This document shows, piece by piece, positions 55,804-64,000 of a stretch of DNA of 64,000 bases. Source of the stretch: Hymenobacter psychrophilus (GTDB lineage Bacteria > Bacteroidota > Bacteroidia > Cytophagales > Hymenobacteraceae); NCBI RefSeq assembly GCF_900107135.1, contig NZ_FNOV01000005.1, positions 140,856 to 204,855 of the forward strand, in the 5' to 3' direction. The number at the start of each line of letters is the position of its first letter. Within the stretch, counting starts at the first letter, position 1. A program made the position numbers and the translations under genes. The notes under the pieces were generated by a model. The model was not told the DNA's origin, ran no database searches, and worked only from the letters and a program-made list of their open reading frames with translations.

Positions 55804-58401
55804 CTACTTCCCCAACGACACCATATTGGTCAGCAGCCGATACGCACCCGGTACGCCGGCGGGCAGCTCGCGGAACAGCGAGAGGCCGGTGTAGATGTAG
55901 TGGCCCTTGCCGTAGTCGGCGACCAGGATGGCGCCTTCGCGGGCCGGCTCGTCGGGGTCGTGGCTGCTGATGACGGTCTGGTAGCGGGGGTCCCACTTCT
56001 CGGGGTAGTAGAGGCCCTGCTCCTGCACCCAGCCGGTGAAATCCTGGGGCGTAATGCGGTTGGGGGTGTTGAGCAGGGGTTGTTTGGGGTTGAGCATGGT
56101 TACGGGCGCGTCTTCCACCGTCACCCGGTCGCGGCTGAGGGTGAGCGGGTAGGGGCCGATTTCGGGCAGCACCGTGCCGCGGTTCACCACGTACTGCACC
56201 ACCAGATTGCCCCCGTTCTCGACGTACTTCAGCAGCGCCGGCTGGCGGATTTTGAGTTGGTCCACGGTATTGTAGGCCCTGATTCCGAGCACCACGGCGT
56301 CGAAGCGGCGCAGGTTGATGTCGGTGAGGTCCTCGGGCTTGAGCAGGGTCACGGTGTAGCCAATCTGGCGCAGGGCCTCGGGCACCTCGTCGCCGGCCCC
56401 CATCAGGTAGCCGATTTGCTGGCCCTTGCGCTTGAGGTCGAGCTTCACGAGCGGGGCGGTGGCTTCGGGAAACAACGTTTGGGTCGGGATGTGGTCGTAG
56501 GCAATGGTCTGGTAACCGCGCGAGTAGGGCTGGCCGTCCACGGTTGCCACGGCCCGCAGCTCAACTTTGCCTTCCTTAGCGCCCGCGCCGGGCCGCACTT
56601 GGAACTGTACGGTCTGCTCGGCGTCTTTGGCGGCGAGGTCGAACGGCCGGCTGGCCGGCTCGGCCACCCAACCGGCGGGCAGCGTGAGGGCCACGCTGCC
56701 CTTCACGCCCGCCTTGCCGGCCCGCAGCGTCACGGGCACCGTTTTGGGCTGGGTATCAGCAAACACGAAGGCCTGCCCGCCGATGTTCACCATCACTGGC
56801 GGTACCACCGTCAGCGGCTCGTAGATTTCGCCCCGCACGGGGTCGGTGTGCTTGTATTGAACGGGGACGGTATAATAAAGCGGTACACCAGCAACTTCTA
56901 CCGTGAACGCAACTTCATTTACTGATACGTTTTCTGGATTTCCGAGTACCTCCCATCTCTCTAGCAGACGACGTGTGTTAGGTTGTTCAGGCCAGATGAA
57001 GTCTTCCACCACTTCCGGTACTTTATACATACCTATTGTTCCAAGCTGCCGTAACCAATAGGGCTGGAATACAGATTGTTCGGTTGGTATTGTAATAGAA
57101 TTCTTCTTTATAAATGGCTGGCCACTAACTAATTGCTCATTGATATCCTGATAGGCCATATTACCTACTGTCCTAAATTTGGACGGCTCTATAGCAGGAA
57201 CTTGCAGCGCCTTAAGTTTTACAGGAACTGATGAACGATTTAGAATTTCAATAGCTAAACCAAGCTTCCCATCTGGAGTTGCTGTAGGTTCCTGAGCAAT
57301 GGCCGAAATACTCAGTCCTAGGCAAGCGTATATCAATTCATCAACTTCCTGACCTTTTTCCAAATCCCAGAAAGGAATTTTTGATGGTTTGTCCAGCTCC
57401 TCCCTCACCTTCAGCAGACCTGCCACGCTCGCGCTGGGATTCGCTGCGTCGTAGTTTCGAATCACCTCGTCCACCAGTTTGCCCACGGCCGCGCCGCCGG
57501 GTACGCGGTTCCAGGTCAGGTCCACGCCATCGAACAGATCGGTTTTAGCGGGCGCGCCTTTCAGCAGCTGGAAATACTCCGGGGCCTCGCCGCGCTGGGC
57601 GCTACTGCCGAAGCCCTGGCTTTTGTGGCTGGTACGGCTCTCGGCGGCAATTTCGCCGTAGCTGCGGCCCAGCAGGGCATTATAGCCGCCGGCGTCGAGC
57701 TGGAAATACTGGCTCATGTCCTCACCGGGCTTCACGAAAAAGCTGCCGGTGTTCCAGAGCAGGCGCCTGGCCTGCCAGGGCTGCACGTACTGGAGCTGCT
57801 CGGGGAAGCGCTTGGGGTCGGCGGCGGCAGAAAAGGCCTCGATGGCCAGCATGGCCGAGGCCGTGTGGTGGCCATGGCCGGCGCGGGCATCGGGCGGGAA
57901 GCGGGTAATCATCACGTCGGGCCGGCGCTGGCGAATCACCCAGACCATGTCCGAGAGCACCTGCTCCTTGTCCCAGATGGTGAAGGTTTCGGCGGCCGTT
58001 TTCGAGAAGCCGAAGTCGTTGGCCCGGGTGAAGAACTGCCGGCCCCCGTCGATGCGGCGGGCCGCCAGCAGCTCCTGCGTCCGGATGACACCCAGACCCT
58101 CGCGCAACTCGGGGCCGATGAGGTTCTGGCCGCCGTCGCCGCGGGTGGCACTCAGGTAGCCCGTTTCCACAAGGCGGCCGTTGGCCAGGTAGGCTAGCAG
58201 GCGGGTGTTCTCATCGTCGGGGTGGGCCGCAATGTAGAGGGCCGAGCCCAGCACGTTGAGCTTCTTGAGCCCCAGTAGAATCTCGGACGACGAGTACGTT
58301 TTGGGGGCCTGGGCGTAGGCTTCGCCAATTAGTAATGAGCAATTAGTAATTAACAGCACCAGCAGCAGGGCGGCGGTGCGGAAGGGGCAGCGAAGGGTCA
58401 T
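55804..58401 (-). CDS. PIG-L-family deacetylase with extra C-terminal domains
   Basis: 865-residue exported protein. The first 30 residues are a signal peptide (ends GEAYAQ). PIG-L deacetylase domain: LYIAAHPDDENTRLL (AHPDD, residues 59-63), ATRGDGGQNLIG, and the late HGHHTAS (near 175) as zinc ligands; such enzymes remove acetyl groups from amino sugars or mycothiol-like substrates. The C-terminal 500 residues contain beta-rich domains (PVTLRAGKAGVKGSVALTLPAG, NGGNLVVQYVVNRG, YYPEKWDPRYQTVISSHDPDE) as in glycan-acting PIG-L proteins of Bacteroidota. A central segment (about 335-512) is markedly AT-rich but stays in frame; see findings. Confidence 0.85.
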   Translation of the reverse strand: MTLRCPFRTAALLLVLLITNCSLLIGEAYAQAPKTYSSSEILLGLKKLNVLGSALYIAAHPDDENTRLLAYLANGRLVETGYLSATRGDGGQNLIGPELREGLGVIRTQELLAARRIDGGRQFFTRANDFGFSKTAAETFTIWDKEQVLSDMVWVIRQRRPDVMITRFPPDARAGHGHHTASAMLAIEAFSAAADPKRFPEQLQYVQPWQARRLLWNTGSFFVKPGEDMSQYFQLDAGGYNALLGRSYGEIAAESRTSHKSQGFGSSAQRGEAPEYFQLLKGAPAKTDLFDGVDLTWNRVPGGAAVGKLVDEVIRNYDAANPSASVAGLLKVREELDKPSKIPFWDLEKGQEVDELIYACLGLSISAIAQEPTATPDGKLGLAIEILNRSSVPVKLKALQVPAIEPSKFRTVGNMAYQDINEQLVSGQPFIKKNSITIPTEQSVFQPYWLRQLGTIGMYKVPEVVEDFIWPEQPNTRRLLERWEVLGNPENVSVNEVAFTVEVAGVPLYYTVPVQYKHTDPVRGEIYEPLTVVPPVMVNIGGQAFVFADTQPKTVPVTLRAGKAGVKGSVALTLPAGWVAEPASRPFDLAAKDAEQTVQFQVRPGAGAKEGKVELRAVATVDGQPYSRGYQTIAYDHIPTQTLFPEATAPLVKLDLKRKGQQIGYLMGAGDEVPEALRQIGYTVTLLKPEDLTDINLRRFDAVVLGIRAYNTVDQLKIRQPALLKYVENGGNLVVQYVVNRGTVLPEIGPYPLTLSRDRVTVEDAPVTMLNPKQPLLNTPNRITPQDFTGWVQEQGLYYPEKWDPRYQTVISSHDPDEPAREGAILVADYGKGHYIYTGLSLFRELPAGVPGAYRLLTNMVSLGK

Positions 58402-58501
58402 TCAAGAAGCTGAAACGAGAGCGGTAAAGATGCAGGCCGAAGCGGCAGGTTGCAGAACGGCAGCCACTGCGCGAAAATCTGTTTCGCGCTACTGCCCGGC
58501 A

Positions 58502-59179
58502 CTAACCAGCCGTTGGGGCGGCGCCGGTAGGGTGCCAGCCGGGCTGGTCGCCGAGGTTGTAAATTTCCTGGATATCGTGCAGGATATGCACAAAATCGAG
58601 GTTCAGATCCTTCAGCAAACCCGTTTTCAGGTCGAACACCCAGCCGTGTACCGTCGGGAAACCGCCCTGCAGGTAGGCTTGTTGCACCACGGCCGTTTTT
58701 ACCACATTGATGCACTGCTCCTGCACGTTCAGCTCCACCAGCCGGTCGTAGCGCAAGGCCGGGTCGGCCATGGCATCCAGCTCGGTGTGGTGCAGGCGGT
58801 ACACGTCGCGGATGTTGCGCAGCCAGGGGTTGAGAATCCCCAAGTCCTGGGGCTGCATGGCCGCTTTTACGCCGCCGCAGCCGTAGTGCCCGCACACCAC
58901 AATGTGCTTCACGCCCAGGTGGCGCACGGCGTACTCAATCACCGACATGGCGTTTAGGTCGATGTTGTTGACCAGGTTGGCGATGTTGCGGTGCACGAAT
59001 ACTTCACCCGGATCCACACCCATCAGTTCCTCGGCCGTTACGCGGCTGTCGCTGCACCCGATGTAGAGGTAGTCGGGCTGCTGGTCGGCGGCCAATGAGG
59101 CCGGGAAATCGGGGTTGCTGGCCGTACGGTCGGCGACCCACTGGCGGTTGCGCTCAAAAATTTCGGCGTACTGGGGCAT
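58502..59179 (-). CDS. Beta-class carbonic anhydrase
   Basis: 225 residues from the ATG at 59179; the frame to 59233 adds 18 residues with no start context. Converts CO2 and bicarbonate in the cytoplasm. Zinc ligands CSDSR (C42, D44) and HYGCGG (H98, C101) and the Asp-Arg dyad are complete. Segments YIGCSDSRVTAEELMG, FVHRNIANLV and SVIEYAVRHLGVKHIVVCGHYG (81-100) mark the plant-type beta class. A TAGCTTTC -7-like motif lies about 40 bases upstream on the minus strand. Confidence 0.93.
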   Translation of the reverse strand: MPQYAEIFERNRQWVADRTASNPDFPASLAADQQPDYLYIGCSDSRVTAEELMGVDPGEVFVHRNIANLVNNIDLNAMSVIEYAVRHLGVKHIVVCGHYGCGGVKAAMQPQDLGILNPWLRNIRDVYRLHHTELDAMADPALRYDRLVELNVQEQCINVVKTAVVQQAYLQGGFPTVHGWVFDLKTGLLKDLNLDFVHILHDIQEIYNLGDQPGWHPTGAAPTAG

Positions 59180-59443
59180 CGAGAGGGGTTTGAAGTAGTG
59201 AAAACAGTAGCAGATGCGAAAGCTACGCACCACCGGCCGGATTTGAGCGGCGGCCGGCGCGGCCGGGTTATTGCACGCGGCGGGCCGGAAAACTGCCGGC
59301 CATGTGCGTCGGACTGAGCCGGGCGGGCGTCTGTAGGGCGCTTCTCGGCGGGCTGCTTGCTATTTTTGCGCCGGCGCAATTTCGGCTGGGCCGCCCTGTT
59401 ATCCCGTATAGTCCGCTTCTTTTACCGTATTCTTTTCCCGCAC

Positions 59444-61105
59444 ATGTCTTTTCCTCTTGCTGCCCGCCTGCGCCTTGCCGCGCTGGGCCTGGCACTCAGC
59501 CTGCCCCTGCTGGCTTCGGCCCAAACCGTAGCCCCGGCGCCCCCCACAGCGCCCACGCCCGAAGCCGCCGCTGCTTTGCAATGGTACCTGCTCGACCCCA
59601 CCACCGACCGCGTGATGGGCGTGAGCGTAAACCGCACCTACCAGGAGCTGCTGGCCGGCCGTACCCCCAGCCCGGTGGTAGTGGCCATTATTGATGCCGG
59701 CATCGACACCACCCACGCCGACCTCAAGCGCATGCTCTGGCGCAACGCCCGTGAAGTAGCCGGCAATGGCCTCGACGACGACAAGAACGGCTACACCGAC
59801 GACGTGTGGGGCTGGAACTACCTGGGCGGGGCCGACGGCCGCAACATCAACCTCGAAACGCTCGAAGAAACCCGCCTGCTGGCCCAGCTGCAGCCCCGCT
59901 TCAAAGGCAAAACCCGCGTGGGCGTGCCCGCTGCCCAGCGCGCCGACTTCGACCTGTATGTGAAGGTAAAGAAGAGCTACGACGCCAAGGTGAAGGAAAA
60001 CACCGACCGGCTCAAGCAGTTCAGCCAGGTGTACGCCGAGAATGTAACGGTGTCGGAAAAGTTGAAGCAGGCGCTGGGCGTAGCCTCGCTCGATACGGCC
60101 GTGCTGCGCAACCCGCCCACCCAGGTATCCCAGCTGCGCGAGCTATCGGGCCAGCTGCACCAGCTATTGGTAAACACCGGCTTTGGCTCGCTCGATGATA
60201 TTCTGGCCGAGATGAAGAACGGCCTCAAGGAAACCCAGGACCAGCTCGACTACGGCCTCAACCTTAATTACAACCCCCGCCCCATCGTCGGCGACGACCC
60301 GTTCAACGTCAAGCAGCGCCTCTATGGCAACGCCGATGTGGCCGGCCCCGACCCGCTGCACGGGACCCACGTGGCCGGCATCATCGGGGCCGACCGCGTG
60401 AACAACCTCGGCATTATGGGCATTGCGCCGCCCGTGGTGCGCCTGATGGCCGTGCGGGCCGTGCCCGATGGCGACGAGCGCGACAAGGACGTGGCCAACG
60501 CCATCCGCTACGCTGCCGACCACGGTGCCAGTATTATCAACATGAGCTTCGGCAAGTATTACTCGCCTCAGCGCGCAGCTGTGGAGGAAGCCATCCGTTA
60601 CGCCGACAGCAAGGGTGTGCTGCTGGTACACTCGGCCGGCAACGAAAACGAGAACCTGGACCAGAAGCTGCAGTTTCCGACGCCGGTGTTTTTGGATGGT
60701 AAACGCATCCCGAACATGATTACGGTGGGCGCATCCTCACGCGACAACGACGCCGGTTTGGCCGCCGATTTCTCTAATTTCGGCAAAACCCAGGTAGATG
60801 TGTTTGCGCCCGGCAACCAGATTTACTCGACGCTGCCCGGCGGCCGCTACGGCAACCTGAGCGGCACGAGCATGGCCGCCCCGGTGGTTGCGGGCATTGC
60901 CGCCACACTCAAAAGCTACTTCCCCGAGCTTACGGCCGCCGACCTCAAGCGCCTCATCCTGGCCTCGGCCCAGCCCACCCACACCCAGGTGCGCCAGCCC
61001 GGCTCAGGCAAGCTCGTCGATTTTGCCGACCTCTCCAGCACTGGCGGCATCGTCAACCTCTACCGCGCCGTGCAGCTGGCCCAGCAGGCCACGCCGGTAA
61101 AGTAA
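59444..61105 (+). CDS. Secreted subtilisin-like S8 serine protease
   Basis: 553 residues from the ATG at 59444 (the 29 codons before it look untranslated). Signal peptide MSFPLAARLRLAALGLALSL and following. Catalytic triad: Asp in AIIDAGIDTTHADL (D84), His in HGTHVAGIIG (H306), Ser in GTSMAAPVVAG (S476). The distance from Asp to His is about 222 residues, compared with about 30 in subtilisin: an insertion of about 150 residues, charged and helical (KVKKSYDAKVKENTDRLKQF region), lies between. No T9SS tail, so export through the Sec pathway to the periplasm or lipid-independent surface. Confidence 0.9.
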   Translation: MSFPLAARLRLAALGLALSLPLLASAQTVAPAPPTAPTPEAAAALQWYLLDPTTDRVMGVSVNRTYQELLAGRTPSPVVVAIIDAGIDTTHADLKRMLWRNAREVAGNGLDDDKNGYTDDVWGWNYLGGADGRNINLETLEETRLLAQLQPRFKGKTRVGVPAAQRADFDLYVKVKKSYDAKVKENTDRLKQFSQVYAENVTVSEKLKQALGVASLDTAVLRNPPTQVSQLRELSGQLHQLLVNTGFGSLDDILAEMKNGLKETQDQLDYGLNLNYNPRPIVGDDPFNVKQRLYGNADVAGPDPLHGTHVAGIIGADRVNNLGIMGIAPPVVRLMAVRAVPDGDERDKDVANAIRYAADHGASIINMSFGKYYSPQRAAVEEAIRYADSKGVLLVHSAGNENENLDQKLQFPTPVFLDGKRIPNMITVGASSRDNDAGLAADFSNFGKTQVDVFAPGNQIYSTLPGGRYGNLSGTSMAAPVVAGIAATLKSYFPELTAADLKRLILASAQPTHTQVRQPGSGKLVDFADLSSTGGIVNLYRAVQLAQQATPVK

Positions 61106-61178
61106 GGATGAGTAAATTGTCGTTTCGACATTCCGCGCTTCCTCCCCCCCATTACCACTAGCCCATTCATCGCCCCTT

Positions 61179-62144
61179 ATGCTTATCCCGCAACTGATGC
61201 TCCTGCGCAAGCGCCAACGCGCCGAAGCTGATCTGCTGCCACAGCCGCTGCCGCAGCAGGGCCGGCGGTCAACGCGCCGGGGCCGGCGGTGGTGGAAGCG
61301 GCAGATTAGTAACGCGCTGTTCCTGACGATGGGCGTGTTTTGCGCCGGTTTCGGACTCGAAAGCTTCCTGCTGCCCGGCGGCTTTTTAGATGGCGGCGTA
61401 ACGGGCGTGTCGCTGCTGCTGCGGCAGGTGTTCGGGCTGCCGCTGCCGGCCCTGATTGTTGCCCTCAACGTGCCGTTCATGATCATGGCCAGCCGCCAGC
61501 TGGGCCGGGGCGTGGCCATCCGCACACTGCTGAGCGTACTGGGCCTGGCCGTGGTGCTGGCCCTCGTGCCGTTTCCGATTGTGACCGAAGACAAGCTGCT
61601 GATTTCGGTATTTGGGGGCTTCTTTCTAGGGGCCGGTATCGGGCTGGCCATGCGCGGCGGAGGGGTGCTCGACGGCACCGAAATCATGGCCATCTACCTG
61701 AGCAAAACCAGCAGCCTGACGGTGGGCGACATCATCTTGTCGTTCAACATCGTCATTTTCGCCGTGGCGGCCTATGTGCTGTCGGTGGAAACGGCACTCT
61801 ACTCGATTCTGGCCTACCTGTCGGCGGCCAAAACCGTCGATTTCGTGATTGACGGCGTGGAGGAGTACACCGGCGTTACCATCGTATCGGGCCGCTCCGA
61901 CGCCATCCGGCGCATGATTACCGAGAAGCTGGGCCGCGGCGCCACCGTGTACAGCGGCAAGCGCGGCTACGGCTCGCACGGCACCCAGCCCAGCCCCGTC
62001 GATATTATTTTCACCGTCATCACCCGCCTCGAACTATCCCAACTCAAAGCCGAAGTCGAGCAGATTGACCGCCAGGCATTCATGGTGATGCACAGCGTAA
62101 AAGACACCAAGGGCGGTATGATCAAGAAGCGGCCGCTGCATTAG
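61179..62144 (+). CDS. YitT-family membrane protein (DUF161-DUF2179)
   Basis: 321 residues. Five or six membrane helices (FCAGFGLESFLLPGGFLDGG, LALVPFPIVTEDK, GFFLGAGIGLAMRGGGVLDGTE) followed by a cytoplasmic DUF2179 domain (VTIVSGRSDAIRRMITEKLG, TVYSGKRGYGSHG). YitT proteins are widespread and poorly understood. The N-terminus is long and Arg-rich (LLRKRQRAEADLLPQPLPQQ), perhaps mis-extended; a later start could be considered. The TAG stop opens heptamers. Confidence 0.82.
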   Translation: MLIPQLMLLRKRQRAEADLLPQPLPQQGRRSTRRGRRWWKRQISNALFLTMGVFCAGFGLESFLLPGGFLDGGVTGVSLLLRQVFGLPLPALIVALNVPFMIMASRQLGRGVAIRTLLSVLGLAVVLALVPFPIVTEDKLLISVFGGFFLGAGIGLAMRGGGVLDGTEIMAIYLSKTSSLTVGDIILSFNIVIFAVAAYVLSVETALYSILAYLSAAKTVDFVIDGVEEYTGVTIVSGRSDAIRRMITEKLGRGATVYSGKRGYGSHGTQPSPVDIIFTVITRLELSQLKAEVEQIDRQAFMVMHSVKDTKGGMIKKRPLH

Positions 62145-62296
62145 TGAACAGTGAGTAGTGAGGAACGTCATCCTGAGCGCAGCGAAGAATCTCGCGTGCA
62201 ATGGTAATCCTGTCGTTGTAAATCACTTTGACACCCGAAACTCTTCGCTGCGCGCAGAATGACGTTCCTCACTAATCACTAATCACTATTCACTGA
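62142..62296. repeat. Composite element: heptamers plus GTCATCCTGAGCG palindrome
   Basis: TAGTGAA, CAGTGAG, TAGTGAG (from the YitT stop) lead into GGAACGTCATCCTGAGCGCAGCG (to about 62190), a loop of about 50 bases, then the near-inverse (to 62257), and inverted heptamers (CACTAATCACTAATCACT to 62296) that reach the promoter of the MOSC gene. Nested symmetry: heptamers outside, palindrome inside. Confidence 0.9.
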
Positions 62297-62300
62297 TATA

Positions 62301-62308
62301 TATCTTTG
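62301..62308 (+). promoter_or_regulatory. -7 element TATCTTTG before MOSC gene
   Basis: Exact TAnnTTTG, four bases before the ATG at 62313, right after the inverted heptamers. A leaderless mRNA is expected. Confidence 0.55.
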
Positions 62309-62312
62309 CCGC

Positions 62313-63152
62313 ATGGCTGCTCCTCTCCTGCTCTCCGACCTCTACATTTATCCGGTAAAGTCGCTGGGTGGTATCCGGCTTACCGAGGCCGTGGTGGAGC
62401 CCCGGGGCCTGCGCCACGACCGTCGCTGGCTGATTGTGAACGAGCGTAACCAGTTTATGACTCAACGGCAGACCACGGCCATGGCCCACCTGAAAGTGGC
62501 TCCTGCTTACAATGGCTTTCTCCTCAGCCACCAGCAACGACCCGAGTTGCCGCCGCTGTATGTGCCCTTCGAGGCTACGCCCGAAAAAACGCTGTTCGTG
62601 ACCATCTGGGACGATATGGTGTTTGCCTGGCGTGCCCGGCCCGAGTGCGACGAGTGGCTCACGCAGGCGCTGGGCCAACCCTGCAAACTGGTGTACATGT
62701 CGGATATGGTGCGCCGCGACACCGAACCCGCTCTCAATCCCGAAGGCCAGTTGGTAAGCTTCGCCGACGCCTACCCGTTTCTACTTATCGGGCAAACCTC
62801 CTTGGCCGACCTCAACGGCCGCTTGGCCGAACCCGTGGGCATGGAGCGGTTCCGGCCCAACCTAGTTTTCAGCGGCGGCGAGGCCTTTGCCGAGGACGGC
62901 TGGGACCAATTTCAAATAGGCGGGCTATCCTTCCGGGCCGTGCGGGCCTGCGGGCGGTGCGTGCTTACCACCATCAACCCGGCCACGGCCCAAAAAAGCC
63001 CGCTGGGCGAGCCCCTGCGCACCCTGGCCGCCTATCGTACCGAAGACGGCAGCGCCATGTTCGGCCAGAACGTAACCAGCTACAACCGCGGCCTGCTACA
63101 CGTAGGCGAGCCCGTGGCTGTGGCTAGTTACAAAACGCCCTCAGTTTATTAA
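62313..63152 (+). CDS. MOSC-domain protein
   Basis: 279 residues. MOSC_N beta domain (YIYPVKSLGGIRLTEAVVEP, RHDRRWLIVN) followed by a MOSC domain with the conserved Cys in RACGRCVLTTI (Cys near 214) and SPLGEPLRTLAAYR. MOSC proteins move sulfur or bind molybdenum cofactor; the mARC/YcbX/YiiM group reduces N-hydroxylated compounds. Which one cannot be told, but YcbX-like is the closest in layout. Solo gene with its own promoter. Confidence 0.88.
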   Translation: MAAPLLLSDLYIYPVKSLGGIRLTEAVVEPRGLRHDRRWLIVNERNQFMTQRQTTAMAHLKVAPAYNGFLLSHQQRPELPPLYVPFEATPEKTLFVTIWDDMVFAWRARPECDEWLTQALGQPCKLVYMSDMVRRDTEPALNPEGQLVSFADAYPFLLIGQTSLADLNGRLAEPVGMERFRPNLVFSGGEAFAEDGWDQFQIGGLSFRAVRACGRCVLTTINPATAQKSPLGEPLRTLAAYRTEDGSAMFGQNVTSYNRGLLHVGEPVAVASYKTPSVY

Positions 63153-63292
63153 GCCTGCAGGCTGTATTTCGGGCCGACACGTATGGGTTTCACATCAGGC
63201 TCATTTGCCAGCCCATTGCCTGCACACAGGTTGATTGTATTGCTGTCTATAGCACCTTAGTTAAATCAATTAATCTTTTATACTTATTGCAT

Positions 63293-63324
63293 TTTGCTAA
63301 GTCAGAGAAAAACCTATACTTTTG
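63293..63324 (+). promoter_or_regulatory. Promoter: TTTG box, 20-base spacer, TACTTTTG
   Basis: TTTG (63293-63296) and TACTTTTG (63317-63324) with a 20-base spacer match the Bacteroidetes -33/-7 pattern. Transcription would start near 63330, giving a leader of about 50 bases to the ATG at 63381. The 228-base region before it is AT-rich and has no gene. Confidence 0.6.
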
Positions 63325-63380
63325 ATAAATCAATAGCATCTCGGATAAAACCTATTTTTCGGTGGCTCCCGGCCCGGCTT

Positions 63381-64000
63381 ATGCGTCACTCCTTTCTGCC
63401 TTCGGGTCTTTTCCCTCTATTGCTGAGTTTGTTGCTGCTGGCTTCCATGAGCCATGCCGCTCCAGTTAATGCTCCCAACCGCCCCGAGCCCGAGTTGCTC
63501 CAGCAGCCTTGGAGTGCGCTGCTACGCCTGCACGTAACCACCGATGGTCGTTTGGACTATGTGGGCCTGCTGGCCGACGAAGACCAGCTGTTTGCCTACC
63601 TGCAAAGCCTGCGCAAAGTGCGGCCCCAGGCCGAAAACTGGACCCCCGACCAACTGAAGGCATTCTGGATAAACACTTATAATGCCGCCGCGGCCAACTT
63701 GGTCATCGAAAACTACCCGGTCGCCAGCATCAACGACATCCGCATCAAAACCATTAGCGGCTACGAGTCGCCCTGGGAAACGGTGGCCGTGAACGTGGGC
63801 GGGCAGAACTACTCGCTCAACCAGATAGAACAGCAGTTGCGCCAGCAATTCCACGATCCGCGTATTCATTTCGCCCTCAACTACGGCGCGGCCTCGGCCG
63901 CCCCGATGCTGGCGGAGGCCTACACCAGCCCCCAGCTCAACCAGCAGCTCGACCAGCAAACCAGCCGTTTCCTCAACGACCCGGCCTTCAACCAGCTTAG
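63381..64000 (+). CDS. DUF547-type secreted protein, 3' end outside window
   Basis: At least 206 codons from the ATG at 63381, open to the window end. Signal peptide MRHSFLPSGLFPLLLSLLLLA and following. DUF547 hallmarks: FWINTYNAAAANLVIENYP, ETVAVNVGGQNYSLNQIE, and RIHFALNYGAASAAPMLAEAYT. The usual family wording has one or two Cys in the last motif (as in HFAL-C-AS-CP); here they are Tyr/Gly/Ala, so the putative active-site Cys is absent. The whole frame is not in a complete ORF here because it runs off the edge. Confidence 0.85.
   Translation, partial: MRHSFLPSGLFPLLLSLLLLASMSHAAPVNAPNRPEPELLQQPWSALLRLHVTTDGRLDYVGLLADEDQLFAYLQSLRKVRPQAENWTPDQLKAFWINTYNAAAANLVIENYPVASINDIRIKTISGYESPWETVAVNVGGQNYSLNQIEQQLRQQFHDPRIHFALNYGAASAAPMLAEAYTSPQLNQQLDQQTSRFLNDPAFNQL

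Overview
The window looks like chromosomal DNA from a GC-rich, pigmented-soil or aquatic type of Bacteroidota, most like Hymenobacter or a close relative in the Cytophagales. The evidence is as follows. Two proteins end in a type IX secretion (T9SS) C-terminal sorting domain. Several genes carry a Bacteroidetes-type -7 element (TAnnTTTG) right at the start codon and no Shine-Dalgarno sequence. Many proteins belong to Bacteroidota-typical families (DUF4369-TlpA, DUF5700, DUF2911, DUF6624, SerB-SerA fusion, membrane-AraC hybrid regulator). I see no rRNA, prophage, transposase, CRISPR array or plasmid functions. The window reads as ordinary core or shell chromosome, with both end genes cut by the window edges.

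Layout. 1-5.2 kb: EamA exporter (partial), DUF6624 lipoprotein, DNA polymerase IV (dinB), then on the minus strand a VanX-like D-Ala-D-Ala dipeptidase, a lower-GC lipoprotein and a class A-type serine hydrolase. 5.3-9.2 kb: two small disordered proteins, a membrane protein and a rhomboid protease that share an N-terminal module, and a T9SS cargo protein. 9.3-15 kb: alpha/beta hydrolase, secreted M12B-like metalloprotease with T9SS tail, a half-length glycosyltransferase overlapping a YdeI/OmdA-type protein. 15.2-25.7 kb: glycogen branching enzyme, gamma-glutamyltransferase, a tandem pair of small helical paralogues, YceI, AraC regulator, GH13 amylase and a lipoprotein OXA-type (class D) beta-lactamase. 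25.8-36.4 kb: aldo/keto reductase, DUF421 protein with a zinc-ribbon tail, a SerB-SerA fusion, two TlpA-like thioredoxin proteins, PBP4 (dacB), a DUF5700 zincin and a lipoprotein. 36.5-46.3 kb: a 789-residue GAF protein, two PAP2 phosphatases on either side of tRNA-Leu(CAG), methyltransferase, M61 peptidase, barrel-like protein, MBL-fold hydrolase. 46.5-64 kb: two sodium/solute symporters (one with a 44-residue coupled membrane ORF), TonB-like protein, ABC exporter, YcxB-like pair, DUF2911 protein, third PAP2, PIG-L deacetylase, beta-carbonic anhydrase, S8 protease, YitT protein, MOSC protein and a DUF547 protein (partial).

How genes relate. Most genes are single transcription units separated by strong hairpins; overlaps that imply coupling exist only at 14550-14553 and 54782-54785. 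Four envelope-active serine or zinc enzymes of the penicillin-interacting or D-Ala-D-Ala type (2874, 3981, 24877, 33180) are scattered, not clustered. Glycogen or alpha-glucan functions (glgB, GH13 amylase, possibly the half glycosyltransferase) lie within 11 kb.

The most unusual content is intergenic. Seven-base tandem repeats start exactly at the stop codons of many genes, on either strand, often with an inverted partner array at the other side of the spacer. A family of long, near-perfect palindromes built on the core GTCATCCTGAGCG sits in at least eight spacers, and two of them share a conserved unpaired loop. Together these look like an organised, dispersed gene-end element family that the coding features do not explain.
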